From: Pilaira anomala
Taxonomy: Eukaryota; Mucoromycota; Mucoromycetes; Mucorales; Mucoraceae
Assembly: GCA_025716855.1 (NCBI GenBank)
Contig: JAIXMQ010000027.1
Location: 248,001-312,000, forward strand
DNA: 64,000 nt
Direction: 5' to 3'
Below are positions 31,642-44,295 of this stretch, in pieces (positions within the stretch are counted from its first letter, which is position 1; each line of letters starts with the position of its first letter). Made by a program: the position numbers and the translations under genes. The notes beneath the pieces were generated by a model that saw only the letters and a program-made list of their open reading frames with translations, made no database searches and had not been told where the DNA came from.

Positions 31642-33069
31642 GGGCACCAAATTTTACTATGGACAAGTTGTGGGTCTTGCTTCGGACAACGTTTATGAAA
31701 AAATACCTATTTCATAAAAAATAAAGTAAATAGTTAATAAAAACCCATAAAAAAATACATAAAAATAAGCTTAAAGACCTTCTCTATCCATATCTTTGGA
31801 AAAAAACTTGAAAATTTTCATTTTTTATACTGTTTTCATCGCTTTTAAGTTTCTGTTTTCGAACAAAATTTTTTTTTCTGAAAGATAAAGTTTTAAAAAG
31901 TGAATACATCGTTTTATATACCTCTGTTATATGTAAATAACTAGTTTTATGGTATTTTTAATATGAAGAAAGGTCGTCAAGTTGCTTGCTAAAGTTCTTT
32001 TCAAAAGCTCTTTATTTGGCGGGGTTTCGATTACCCAACACAACTACAAGATAGAAAGATATAGCCTGGAATTTTTTTTTTTTATATTATCAAAGCATTA
32101 CCCCTCTTTTGTGAAAAGAAGAGAATAAATAACTAGGGAAGAGTCACTTTATTTTTCTAACATAGTAGTCAATAAAACATTGGAATAAAAAAAAAACTAT
32201 TATGAACTACAGTGAAAGTTTTATTTTTTATCAAGTATTATCAAAGTATAGTAGTGGGGAAAAGAGACTATTACACAAAAAAGTGTACACAAAGATAATA
32301 AGAACGTATATTAACATTGGAAATCGAATATTTTTAACCATCATCCAATAAAAAGCTTTATAAGCTCTCTATGATTCTTTAAATACTTTCCAAGGGCATT
32401 TTTAAATCGAATGTATTATATGTATCCTCAAAAGAATAAATACTAGCCATATATAACTGTTGTTGATGCTATCTGGATAACTAACCTGGATAATTAACAA
32501 AATCAGTCTTTTAGGGTACACACACTCTCCGCTTGAGTTCGAATCAACATTTATCTAATGTGTGTAAACTTTTTTTTTTTCTCATACTTTATATGCTGAA
32601 TCTTAACAAATTGATTCGCTTGGTTTCATGCTAGTATACAATTATTTTGATTTAAGGTGTAACTATTAGTATGTTTATCTCTTCTTTTGAGTGGTGGTGC
32701 CTGGTGTGTGTTTCTCTCTTTTATATGGTTGTAACGCTTATTACTATTTTTTTTATAATACTAAGGACGGAAGTCCATATCCAAATATAATAAGACGTGT
32801 TGAACTAAAAGTAGGGAACGCTAAAAATAATGGGAAAATGCGCATCTTTAGATTTTCCATACAAAACCAGCTTTTTTAGATAACTGCTGCTTATAACCTT
32901 AAAAAAGAGTCATCATAATACTGTTATGGATGGATCTGGTGTCACTGGAGGATAATTTCGATTGAAGAGTAATATATTCAAGATTTTATAAGAAAAAAAA
33001 TTTATAAACAATTTCATAAAGCATTAATATTTTTTATTATTATTTTGCATATTTATAGATTTATCACTT
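31642..33069. other. Intergenic
   Basis: Between the U6 gene and the 3' end of the Nup155 gene. No coding frame supported; the frame at 32691 is not protein-like. The region where the missing C-terminus of Nup155 should lie was read on the minus strand and shows no matching exon. Confidence 0.6.
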
Positions 33070-36000
33070 TTAGATCATTTGTTTGATAACGATGGGTGCT
33101 AACACTTGGAATCGAGAACCATATTGCTCCAACAACTCTTGTGTAGTGAATAAAGATGTATTTAATTCATCTGCAGCGACCCGTGCCTCAGGATCTTGAC
33201 TACTATTCAATGTATTACGCATACGAACTTGTAATAAGGCAGTCTCCAAATTTTGTTCCACCTCTTCAATAAATTTAGTGATTTCATAGTCAGAGATAAA
33301 TTGATTGGAAGACTTTGATTGGATGTTGACTTTAGCTAATGTTAAATAATTCGTACGATCTTCTAAACTAATTGGATTAGATGTGGAGAACGCTAACGAA
33401 TGTAAGCATTGGGCAGCCTTTGCACAATCACCACTATTTCTATAATACTGCCAAAGGAATTCCAATGAGTTCTTTTCATCAGAGATATAGTCTTCAAAGT
33501 AAGTAATCAAGTAAGGTGTATTCGTCTTCATCAATTCATCTCGCAAGTTTCTTCGCATAAACCATTGATATAATTTAAAGTGGAAGAGCATATCTGTACT
33601 TCCAAGTGCGGCATCGATTACCATACGGAAATGGACGTTTGGATCTGCAACAGGTGTACGACCAGCAGGTATAGGGTTTAACTTAAGAAGATATGCATCA
33701 TCCACTGCATCTAATGCAAAAGTATATGATTCATCGCGTGCTTGTAAAAATCCATTTTTGACTTCATCGGAATCTTGAGGTGCTTGCAAAGCTAATAAAG
33801 CAAAATTTTGTGGATCGATTTTTTGTGCTCGTTCAAGTGCTAATTCCACAAGGCCGATATGGAAAGCGTATTGCAAATAGATACCACGGATACCTTCCAT
33901 CTTTTTATGACTAATTATTGCGGCTGCCTGTTTAAAGTAATCTAAAGATCTTTGGAGAGATACTCTTCGTTCGTATTCTGATTCAGCAGCTATGACGTGT
34001 CTAATGTGCTCCATACCCTAATTTACATACATTAGAAAATGATTTATATACATCCCTTTCACTCTTATTATTTTTTTACCTTGAAGAATAAAATATCGTT
34101 TTGAGTGAAATATGGACAACCCCATTGTTTTAATTGGCTGCTAACCACATCAAAGCTTGTATGAGAATCGTTAGCGCCATATTTTCCAATACATGAAATG
34201 ACTAATTCACGTGCCAATTCTCTTCCATGTACTGTAGTAAGCATTGTATTGATGTCTAAATTAAGTAAATATCGAAGATATTCCTCTGGAAACCTAAATA
34301 TATATAAGCCAATTAGTCTTTTTTGTATTGTATACAAAATTTCTTACTTATACATACACATTACTGTCTAAGAGACTATGTAAATTTGAATTCAAAAGGA
34401 ATTCTATAAAATATACAATATTGTTACATTGCGATAATAACACGTATAATTCACGAACAGATTTTTGCTCTGCTAGATCCAGTTCAAGTTTTCTACGGTC
34501 TGTTGCTTGGAATCGAGGGTCGGATATATTGGCATTATCATGAAATCCACGGTTTCTAATCATAATAATAATGAGTTTTCTATCATAACCATTGATATAT
34601 TATACTTACTCATCCATAAATGCTTTTAACCTGTCTAAATTCAATCTTGCATCAGATAGTAATCTTTGTGCTTTTACATACAAAATTGATGAATTAGGAT
34701 CTTGAACGCTGAAAAAAAAAAAAAAAAAAAAAAAAAAAGTTAGAACCTTTTTTTTTAAAAAAAAAAATGTACATCTCATTTCTTACCAATTAGCAAACAC
34801 TGGTAATTTCCAAACAGGAGCAACCATTCGAGCAAGATATAACAGGAGTCCATCATGCTTTCCACTATAGTTAACACCTGTTTGACCTATAACTTGACCC
34901 AAATGGTTTCCAGGTACTTGTAAAGAATTAGCTGGCGTAGGTGCACCACCAAACTCGAAAAAGACCCTGGTTGCCTTTGATTTTATGTCTGTATCAGCAG
35001 TATTACAAATGATAGAAAGACACATGGCGCATGCTTCCTTTTGACCATATCTATCAAAGAAAGCCGAATATTCCTTTTGCTCATCCATAAGCACTCTATT
35101 TTGTTTTTTCAATATCTTGAGCAAAACATCCACAGGTCTTAATTTATTATAAAAGGTGATATGTTGTGTGGTTACGGCGATGAATTGTCTAGGAGGATCT
35201 GAAATTTGTTGAGAAAGTTCCTTCATGGCTCGTTTTCCCCTAAAATCAGTCCTTGTTTCTGATAAAGATAATGCTTTTGCTTTTGTATCAACTGTTTCAG
35301 TCGATTCAGCATAAGTAGGTCGAGATGAGATTTGTGCTGGATTATAAAAGAGGGAGGTAGTGTTTTGTTGTGGGCTTGGAAGGTGACTGGGTACAGCAGA
35401 TGTAACAACAATGGTATCGACATCATCATTTTTTGTTTTAATGGATAAACAAACACCACAATCATAGTATGTACCACGTACTAATGCGGTCATTTGAGGT
35501 TGAGATTCGTTTGGAGGTGGAATACGAATATGTCCAAATTCCAATGCATTAGGTGTATTTGTAGATGTATTCATCATCGTATTTCTAAATCCATCCCTAT
35601 ACAAACTAAAATATAATCGGAAACCGGCTGTAGTGATAGCCATTAAATGAATTCGTTTTGATTCCGCTTCAGAAATAACGTGAAGTGATTCCAATTCAAA
35701 TGCATCTGGCTGATATAATCGTGAGTGTTGGCGGCACATTTGAATAGCTGTTTCTACAATGGTTGTGTTTTTTGCAATAGGTGTATAGTTATTTGTTCTG
35801 TCACCAAGATAAATAGCCTAATGTTTTTTTTTTTTTTTTTTTTTTAGTTTCAACAACAAGAGTAAACATTTTTTTTTTTACCTCAATGGACGAACTACTC
35901 ATAAGATATAATATTTTACGTTCATTATCAACAGCTAATGATTTCACTTTGATATGATTACTGCTAACTGCAAAAGGAAGGTATTTTGTATAGAATGATG

Positions 36001-37035
36001 ATGTCTTGCATTCAATATGACCTTTAGGCCCATGCCATAGAGCAGAATACTACATGAATGAACAAGTTAGTTTCTATGTCATAATAATATCATTGAGCTG
36101 CAAACACGTTACTCTATATACAAATTCATATACATTGGCATCACCACCAATCATGAAAATTCTTCCATCTTCTGTTCCTACAATTTTTTTCATTATAACA
36201 TCGTCGGCAGATGTAGTCAAGTCTGTAGCAAATATCTTTAAGTCAGTAGGTGTAGCAGTTAACCCAAGTAAGACAACTTGAAGAGGTGTTGCGATGACGA
36301 GAACGTAATTAATTTTATCACTAAAAATATCTAACATGTTACATTAGTTTAATTCATTCTTTTTTTTTTTTTTGTGGTTATTGTTGTTGTCGAATTACTT
36401 GGCTTTGGTTTTATAATGGCAACACTGGTTATAATTTGGTCTTGGTCAGCATACTCGAATATATTTCTACTATTATCTCAAAAAAAGTAAATTAGTAAAA
36501 AAAAAAAAAAGGGACAAACGCAAAAAAAAGTTTACTCACGGATTAGTATAATTCCAAATAAATAAACGATGGTCAATTGTCAACCAAGCTCTTCCAATTT
36601 CAGGGAAGACACCCATAAAACAACGAGCCTGAATTCCTAATAGAAAAAAAAAAAGGTGTCAATAATTTATGAGTAACTACTTTTTTTTTTATAACATAAA
36701 AAGGAATCAAGGTTTTTTTTACCTTCCATTTGAGAAAGGATGGGTTGGGGGATGGGAATTTTATTGACTTCCTCGAATTCTTCACTAGAGGCAAGCAATG
36801 GTTTGATATATGCATCGGAGGTAGCACCTAGAAGAGAATATAACGCGCAATTAGTTACAGTTTTTTTTTTTTTTTTTTTTTACATGTATTTTATTCAAGT
36901 ACCCGTTAATGAGTCGGCAAGATCGTGGTACGCCTCCTCTGATGTGATAACTTTTTCAACTGCTTTTCCAGCATTAACTAGAAAATCGTTATCAGGGGGC
37001 GACTTCGTATTACTGGCAAATGTTGAGTGTTGCAT
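33070..37035 (-). CDS. NUP155: Nuclear pore inner-ring nucleoporin Nup155/Nup170
   Basis: Eleven exons, all in phase: 37035-36903, 36827-36723, 36636-36540, 36469-36399, 36330-36113, 36049-35882, 35817-34787, 34708-34610, 34555-34358, 34293-34080 and 34017-33070; 1093 residues. Landmarks of the N-terminal beta-propeller are [78 protein letters not shown] and [11 protein letters not shown]. The alpha-solenoid follows ([20 protein letters not shown]...). The protein is a core scaffold of the nuclear pore. It ends where family members continue for about 200 more residues, right after [12 protein letters not shown], so the C-terminal solenoid looks truncated. The exon 9 donor GTATGT was chosen by phase. 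Confidence 0.88.
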
Positions 37036-37236
37036 GTTTGAACAGGTATTAAAGAAAAAAAAAAAAAAAAAAAAAAGACACTTTCATTCATGTTTTAAAA
37101 ACGCGCGATAGAATTTCAAAAATATTTTGGGACATTTAGATAAGACAGTCCTTTTTTATTATTATTATTATTTTTTTTTTTTTTAAAAGCAAATGTACAG
37201 TTGTTGTTGTTGTTGTTGTTTCTTTTTTTCTCTTTT

Positions 37237-39128
37237 TTATTTCTTAAAGCTATTATGTAAACCGATACTTTCATTATCTGTACTAGTAGACTTTTCATCA
37301 TCATCTTTACGTTCACCTTCAATATAATTAAAGTAATTTTCGTCTACATCCTTTGTAACATAATCACCATCAAACACAGAGGTGTCAAATGTTTTGACTT
37401 CTGGGTTAAAACGACGTACAGATTCAATAAGATCATTCAAGTCTTCAAAGATGACTTTATCAGCACCAATCTCTTCAGCGATTTCATCATCTGTACGACC
37501 GAAAGCGACCAATTCTTTACGACTGGGCATATCAATACCATATACATTAGGGTATCTAATAGCAGGAGCACAAGAAGCAAAGTAAACCTTCTTGGCACCA
37601 GCTTCACGAGCCATAACAATAATTTCCTTTGATGTTGTACCTCTTACAATTGAATCATCTACTAGTAAAACATTCTTTCCATGGAATTCCAAGGCCATTG
37701 CATTTAATTTACGACGTACATTCTTACGACGTACTTGTTGACCGGGCATAATGAATGTTCTACCAACATATCTGTTCTTATTGAATCCTTCACGATAAGT
37801 AATATTCAATTTACGAGAACATTGAAGTGCTGCTGCACGACTTGTATCGGGAACCTAAAAAAAAAAAATGAGTACATAAACTTTTTTTTTTTTTTTGATA
37901 TGCCGAAAATCAAAAACTTACAGGAATGACAACATCAATATCTAAATCATCACCAAATGCCTTTACTACTTGATCAGCTAAAGCTTCACCCATAGCAAGA
38001 CGAGCCTTATAGACAGAGATACCATCAATAATACTATCTTGACGAGCAAAGTAAACATATTCAAAGATACAAGGAGCAATAACATCTTCTACAATTAAAC
38101 GACGACGAGAGACTTGATCACGTGTAATGATAATAGCTTCACCAGCCTTGACATCTTCAAAATCTGTGAACCCGAGGGCTTCTAAAACAACACTTTCAGA
38201 AGAAAACATATAATCATAACCAGAAGATGTTTGACGACGACCAAAGATCAAGGGACGAATACCATGAGGATCACGGAACCCAATGATACCAAAACCTGCA
38301 ATCATAGCAACACAGGCATAAGCTCCTTTACATTGATGATATAAATCTTTAATCGCAGTAAAAATATCTTCTTCGTTTACTCTATTATAGACCGTCCAAA
38401 AAAAAAAAATTAGATTAGATGTATGACCCACTTTTTAATGTGACAGCTTTTTTTTTTTTTTTTTTAAATTAATTAATTACCTGAATTTTCCTGTCTTTTG
38501 CAAATTGTCAGCCAAGATATTTAATAATAATTCGGAATCGGAATCAGTATTGATATGTCTATGAGCAACTTTATCAAGGAAATTTCTCAATTCACGAGCA
38601 TTAGTCAAGTTACCATTCTAAATAAGAAAGAAAAGAGTCAGTGGATATGATTTCTATACCAAATAAAAGAAAATCAAGTCCTTACATGAGCAAAAGTAAT
38701 ACCATAAGGTGAGTTGACGTAAAAAGGTTGTGCCTCAGACATGGAAGAAGATCCAGCAGTAGGATAACGAACTAATATTTCATCAGTTTTTTTTTTTTAT
38801 ACATATATATCTTTATCACTATATACATACGCTATAACTTACCATGACCAACACCAAGACTACCAACAAGTCCAGCCAACTGTTGTTCACTGAAAACATC
38901 TCTTACCATACCATTTCCTTTACATTGATAGAAACGTCCTTTAGCGGCACAAGTAACAATACCAGCAGCATCCTATGAATTACATATTAAGCATTTGATA
39001 TCTTTTATTACGTTTTTTTCCCTGTCACTTACTTGACCACGATGTTGTAAAAGACCTAAACTTTCAAACAAATCCACGCAGGCTGCACCATTGCTATCAG
39101 CTAAAATAAGAGCTGAAATTCCACACAT
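37237..39128 (-). CDS. ADE4: Amidophosphoribosyltransferase (first step of purine synthesis)
   Basis: Six exons: 39128-39033, 38972-38843, 38771-38686, 38617-38481, 38381-37922 and 37854-37237; 508 residues. It begins MCGI, so Cys2 becomes the N-terminal nucleophile of the glutaminase domain after Met removal. [20 protein letters not shown] and [14 protein letters not shown] follow. The PRPP site is [17 protein letters not shown], and [10 protein letters not shown] is near the end. The enzyme uses glutamine and PRPP to make phosphoribosylamine in the cytosol. The longer frame upstream of MCGI is not used, since the Cys must be at position 2. The length fits the yeast enzyme. Confidence 0.95.
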
Positions 39129-39899
39129 GTCAAAAAGAAAAGATAATGAATATATAAAGAAAAGAAGAGAGAGAGAGAAAGAAGGGGAAGGTAAAAGTAA
39201 TAAAGGGAGAAAAGAAAAAAAAAAAAAAGTAGATGAAAGCATGACTGATAGTGTCACAAATTGAAAGTCCGAAATGCATCATTTTTTTTTTTTGGAATAT
39301 AGGCTTTACCAAAAATGAAGGGTGGCTTTTTTATTACTTTATGTTCTATCATGTGATGAAGATATGCTACGCATGTTTTAGTAGCTGTCAAATATATTAT
39401 AACAACAAAAAAAAAATGTAATGAAAAGACTTACGCTTTTTTGCTTTGTTTTGCTGGAATATATTCCATCAAAAATACGATCTAAATCATGCCAAATTTA
39501 GAAATTAGCTTTTTAATTTCATGCTCTCCCACCGTAAAAAAAAAAAAAAAAAATCATCGGACTGAATTGTTGTCTGCATATCTATCCATATACTCGCTCT
39601 ATTTTAAAATGTTATAAGACATGTTTCTAATAACCAGATAGGCTTCTTCTTGACTGTATAATAAACTAAATGAGAACAAGACACCTTTTATTCAAGTGGA
39701 TCTCTTTCATTGTGTAGGAGCTGATATATCTGACATTTCAGTAGAAGCCTCATGAAAAAAAAAATACATACATACATACATACATACATATATGAAAATA
39801 AATATGTTATACAGGTAAAAACAAGGCTAATGGAAGCTAAATTTATTTTAAAGAGCACGATACTCGTGTTTCTCGTTCATTACATCTTGGAGGTTATAG
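39129..39899. other. Intergenic / ADE4 promoter side
   Basis: Upstream of ADE4. GA-rich leader (39160-39225), A/T tracts and a CATA microsatellite (39767-39792). No coding seen. Confidence 0.6.
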
Positions 39900-39904
39900 A
39901 CTTT

Positions 39905-40460
39905 AGTAGAGAACGCAAATTGGATAACTACCAACCAAGCATGCCTTCTTGATATCTTTAGCTTGTAAAAGTTGACCATTGATTTCTTGATCAAAAGTGT
40001 TGACAGCTTCATTAACACAACGATATCCTAGAGAAACCAGCTTCAACAGAGTAGAATAAACAGTAGAATGAACACAGTTATGAATCATCATATTACCAAT
40101 AACAACATCAAGTTAGTGATACCCTTACTCTTGAGATATTCTTCAAGATCACAGTACGGTAAAAAGAACTACTATTCTCGTCCTTTTTAACTATCTTTTC
40201 GGTAGAGAGAGGCTTGACAAGATCATGGAATTTAGCACCGGGAATACCTTCGATAAAGAAAGGGAAATCCTTTTCTTGTTCCTTTCTTGATAATGTGTTG
40301 CGGACATGGGATTACTTCTTTTTATTACCTTTCTTCTCTGAACTTCTTCTTGATTTAACTTGGAAATAGCGGTAGCAATTTCAATTGGTTGCCAAATAGG
40401 GAAGTTTACACCGGGAAAGTAATCATTTTGAACGTCAACGGTAACAAGAGCTTCGATCAT
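39905..40460 (-). pseudogene. Isochorismatase-family (cysteine hydrolase) pseudogene
   Basis: From an ATG at 40460 the frame reads MIEALVTVDVQNDYFPGV, the classic start with the catalytic Asp, then FPIWQPIEIATAISKLNQEE. It then shifts frame within the next 90 bases; FPFFIEGIPGAKFHDLVKPL follows in another frame, then MIHNCVHSTV (the catalytic-Cys region), YRCVNEAVNTFDQEINGQLL and KDIKKACLVGS. Stops and at least two frameshifts separate the pieces. All the family landmarks are there in order, so it is a recently broken nicotinamidase-like hydrolase rather than a chance match. Confidence 0.8.
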
Positions 40461-40609
40461 TTTTATTAATAAGGAATATGTGAAACTCTTAGTATTTATA
40501 CTTATTTGCTAATGACCCGAAACATTATAGAAGATAAAGTATAATTTCTGTTATATCTGCCATGAGTATCGAACAAATTTTATCTTAATATAGATATAAA
40601 ATTTACGCT

Positions 40610-40695
40610 TGTATAAAAATACCTGTTTCAGAAAAATTACGTTGCTCAAAAACTTCAGGTACATGATTGTCATCAAATAGTGCCAACTCTACTAT
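40610..40695 (-). other. Coding-like relic
   Basis: After a TATAG acceptor-like site the minus strand reads VELALFDDNHVPEVFEQRNF, then SETGIFIQA and a stop. Good amino-acid composition but only about 29 codons. Could be an orphan exon from a gene that has otherwise decayed, or from the neighbouring pseudogene locus. Confidence 0.25.
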
Positions 40696-40869
40696 ACATA
40701 TTTTTTTTTTTGAACACTTTCATCAATTATTATCATCGTCAATTTTTCTCGATACATATTATATTGTTGCAATGAAGAATCTACCCCCCAACTTTTTATT
40801 TTTAATTAAGATTTATTGCAATAAATTCAGATATTAACAATGCAGGGAACTTTGGTACGTAGATCAAAA

Positions 40870-41035
40870 AAAGGAAGGATCTCAAGTATCTATATGCTGT
40901 CGACGACAGAGATACCGAATCAATAGGTAATAATACCACTATATTGGCAGAATGTATGCAAGATCAAAACATCAAAATAGAGAGGGACAAGTAGATGACG
41001 GGGATTTTCTCTATGTAGTAATACATGTTTTTGGT
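40870..41035 (+). other. Coding-like relic
   Basis: The plus strand reads LKYLYAVDDRDTESIGNNTT, then ILAECMQDQNIKIER, and after a frame shift REGQVDDGDFLYVVIHVFG. No family is recognised. Probably a fragment of a dead gene or mobile element. Confidence 0.25.
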
Positions 41036-41175
41036 TAGATATCACCATCCCAAGATCATTACAAATACTCGCAACAATCACTAGTACCAAACATTGATAG
41101 ATTCATTTATTGAATGACATTTAATAAAATCTGTTTATCATTAAATAATAGTTGTTATATACATACCTCTTTTGG

Positions 41176-41196
41176 AACCCCCCCCCCCCAACCCCG
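41176..41196. repeat. Poly-C run
   Basis: A run of C with an AA interruption (CCCCCCCCCCAACCCC), one of four G/C homopolymer runs in this otherwise AT-rich window (others at about 11405, 42023 and 50683). Confidence 0.9.
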
Positions 41197-41654
41197 AGTT
41201 TCACATATATATCACTTTGAGCACAGATTGTTTGACATGTAGTATAGGGACCAGAAATATGTTACAAGTAAAATAGTGAACAATTTAAGTCTAGTGTTAT
41301 ATATATATATACACACATAGAATAAAACAATTATTCAGTATTTCAATTCATAAATGAATGATGTTCTAAGAATGTTCTCAGCTATTTTTAGAGAGAGAGA
41401 AAAAAAAAATACTGTTATATTATACGAATATGTTAAAATGTTATATAATAGATATATGATATATTTAGAATATGTAGAGTATACATATAACGTACTAGTA
41501 GTCGGATAGACATTAAGTCTAGTTAAGAAAAAACAAAAGCATATCCCGCGTACATAAAATAATCTACTACTGTCTATTCTGCTGTTGTTGAAGCTGGTTT
41601 CTCTAGGGTAATCGTTGAATGTTAATGAAGCTGTCAACACTTTTGATCAATTAA

Positions 41655-41876
41655 GGGGCACAATTGGATACTTTGAAAATCCAGTTTGTTCCATGTTCTG
41701 CGCGGGCGGAGGGAATACCAAGTCAAATTGAGCGAACGGATCATCTTTCCCAACTGCGAAAAAAAAAAAAAAAAATGTTGATACGAGAATTAGTTGGTGC
41801 GAACTTACTGTATGTATGTGTATAGTATACTACTTCACACTGATCTATCATCCGGTTAAACGGATTCCACAAAGTT

Positions 41877-41880
<4 letters not shown>
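41655..41880 (-). CDS. Possible small gene: two exons joined in phase
   Basis: An exon at 41755-41655 (minus) after TTTTTCGCAG reads GKDDPFAQFDLVFPPPAQNM, then EQTGFSKYPIVPLN and a stop. A candidate exon at about 41880-41806 (GTLWNPFNRMIDQCEVVYYT, HTY) ends in A|GTAAGT and joins it in phase, giving ...HTYIGKDDPF. The upstream exon runs straight into a 48-bp GT microsatellite (CV repeats), so its start is unknown. The composition of the last exon is protein-like. No family is recognised. Confidence 0.33.

Positions 41881-41929
<49 letters not shown>
41881..41929. repeat. (CA)n microsatellite
   Basis: About 48 bp of uninterrupted CA followed by an A-run. A matching GT repeat (42146-42169) lies 220 bp away, so the two can pair as an inverted repeat. 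Confidence 0.95.
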
Positions 41930-41933
<4 letters not shown>

Positions 41934-43059
41934 AAAAATTGTCTCAAATGCGTAAGCTACTACAACACCAGTCATTGAAATCAAAGAGAGGTCAAAGAGA
42001 GGTCAAATTCATTTGAGACGGAGGGGGGGGGGGGGGGAAAGAATGATCTGGAAAAAGAAACTACATCATCAATTTAGATTTTTTTTTTATCATTCAGTTT
42101 TTACCTGCAACAGAAGATTATTTTATCGAGAATTCAATTCTGTAATGTGTGTGTGTGTGTGTGTGTGTGGCAATTGATATCAATAAATAAAACATCAAGA
42201 AGCAAGTTTTATTAAACTTGGTAGATCAATGTATAAGTATATATAGATTATTGAATAGTGTGCATTTGCCAAGGCTTTTTAATATGTCGAGTGCTCACTC
42301 TAGATGGTTGCTGCTGCTGCTGCTTCATCATGACATTAGTAGTAAAATGTTCAAATATGTTGTACCTGCACGATGGATCTCGTTTGTAATTTGCTCCCTT
42401 TTTTTTTTTTTTTTATAAACAAAAAGATCACGCGTGAATACATTGGGCTAAATAATGTAAGGGGAGATATATATGTCATGATTTAGACATTTTTTTTCAT
42501 GTAAGATGAAGTAGCTTCTATATTTTCCATGGAAACGAAAAAAAAAAACTCTCTCTCTCTCTGTTTCGACTTTTATGCAAGAAATTTAATATGGATCTCG
42601 GATTATATGTTTAATCTAATCAAGGGCCCTTTTTTTTTTTTTTTGTTTCTTTTACCAAGAGAAAATAAAGTGACAAAGAAGTAAATTCAGCCCGGGATTG
42701 CTAGAAATTTTAATTCTGTAAAGAAAGTGATAGACCATGTTTCTTATGAACATGATGCTCCGATTGAAAAAAAAAAAAAACCCTCTCTCTCTCACTGCAG
42801 GAAGAGAGAGTTACATTTTTTTATTAAGGGGAATTAAATATAGATTTTTGTTTAAAAATAAGAATAGGCTGAAAGGAACGGAATTTATGTGTCACTATTA
42901 AAATTTCTAATTTAGGAATAAACACGCGATACCAGACATTGTCCCTTTGTATAAATAGGAGTGGTCTCGTTTTATTTTAACTCTTTTCCTCTCTTATTAT
43001 TATTATTATTATTTATTTCTTTTTTTTTTTTAAAAAAAAAAAAACTTTATTATTCCAAA
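41930..43059. other. Intergenic
   Basis: No supported gene upstream of the first Nudix gene. G-run at 42023-42038, GT repeat 42146-42169, TCACGCGTGA palindrome near 42429, TTA repeat before the start codon (42997-43015). Confidence 0.55.
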
Positions 43060-43662
43060 ATGACTACAACATTAGTTTCTGATATTACTCAAGTTGGTAC
43101 AGCTGTTGTACCTGAAAAGAAGGCAAAAAAGCCAATTCGACAAGTAAGTATTTTTTCTTTCTTTCTTAAAAGTAGTGACTATATCTGATATCGATTTTAT
43201 CATAGGCAGTGGGAGGTATTGTAATTGATAAAGAAACAAAAAAAGTATTGATGCTTTCAAGTCGTAAAGAAGAAGGAGCTTATCGTCTTCCCCGTGGTAA
43301 TTGTGAGGAGAATGAAACCCCTGAACAAGCCGTGGTTCGTGTTCTTCATGATGAAGCTGGTATTCAAGTAGACGCTGTAGATGCTAGAGTAGGTACATAT
43401 ACTGAAGCAAATAAAAAGGGTAAAATCGTTGGACATCATTGGATTTTTGAAGTGAAAAATCATGTTCTTCTTGATACATGGCCAGCATTAGATCGTAAAC
43501 GTGTTTGGGTAAAAAGTTATATAATAATTAATTTTTTTTTTTTATATAATCGACTGACATTTTTTTTTTGTGCAATAGTTTACTTTTGAGGAAGCAATTG
43601 CTGCATGCGCTGACCGTCATATTTCACGCTTAGCACTTAATAACAGTACATTAAGATCTTAA
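43060..43662 (+). CDS. Nudix hydrolase, Aps1/diphosphoinositol-polyphosphate phosphohydrolase type, altered Nudix box
   Basis: Three exons, 43060-43143, 43206-43508 and 43579-43662, 156 residues. AVGGIVIDKETKKVLMLSSR, then YRLPRGNCEENETPEQAVVR, HHWIFEVKNH, WPALDRKRVWFTFEEAIAAC match the DIPP/Aps1 family, which removes phosphates from diphosphoinositol polyphosphates and diadenosine polyphosphates in the cytosol. The Nudix box (59-81) should be GX5EX7REUXEEXGU. Here R73 is followed by Val instead of Glu, and the first Glu of the later EE pair is Asp (D77). E65 and E78 remain. Activity may be reduced. It converges with the next gene; the stops are 72 bp apart. Confidence 0.85.
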
Positions 43663-43734
43663 TTTATATATATATAAAACCACAACATATTCCCTCTCTT
43701 TTTATTACAGTAAAAAAAAAAAAAAAAAAATTAT

Positions 43735-44242
43735 TTATTTTTTCAGTTCATTAACTAAAGTTGTCATTCTAAATGATTGTACGAGATATGGCTTTTCATA
43801 AAAGATACTGAGTGCTTCTTCCAAAGTAAACTATAATTAGAAACAGTTATATAAACACGTCAATAACGGGGAGTTTTTTTTTTTTTTTTTTCTTACCCAT
43901 CTTCTGTCTCTCTTCTTCTTTCCAGGCCATTTCTTTATTAACTCATCAATTTGAAGTTCATAAACTTTGATATGTGATTTAGGTTTTCCAGTCTTTTTTG
44001 AGCATTCATAAAATGAGCCAACGAGCCCCACAATCTGACCTCGTACACCCGCTAACAAAAAAGAAAAAAATTTAAATAATCACAAACACTTTAAAAACGG
44101 ATCTGGGAACCCTCTCTATTAAGCCCTTATCGTGTGTGTATATATATATACATACTTTGTTCATATGTTTCTCTATGTACATCAGCGTCTTGATTCTCAT
44201 GACTATCAGAATCACATTTTGGCTAAACATTTACTCTATTAA

Positions 44243-44295
<53 letters not shown>

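Noticed and set aside
32520..32560. GAGTTCGAATCAAC, a tRNA T-loop look-alike
   Set aside because: The flanking bases cannot form the T stem and no anticodon arm or acceptor stem was found.
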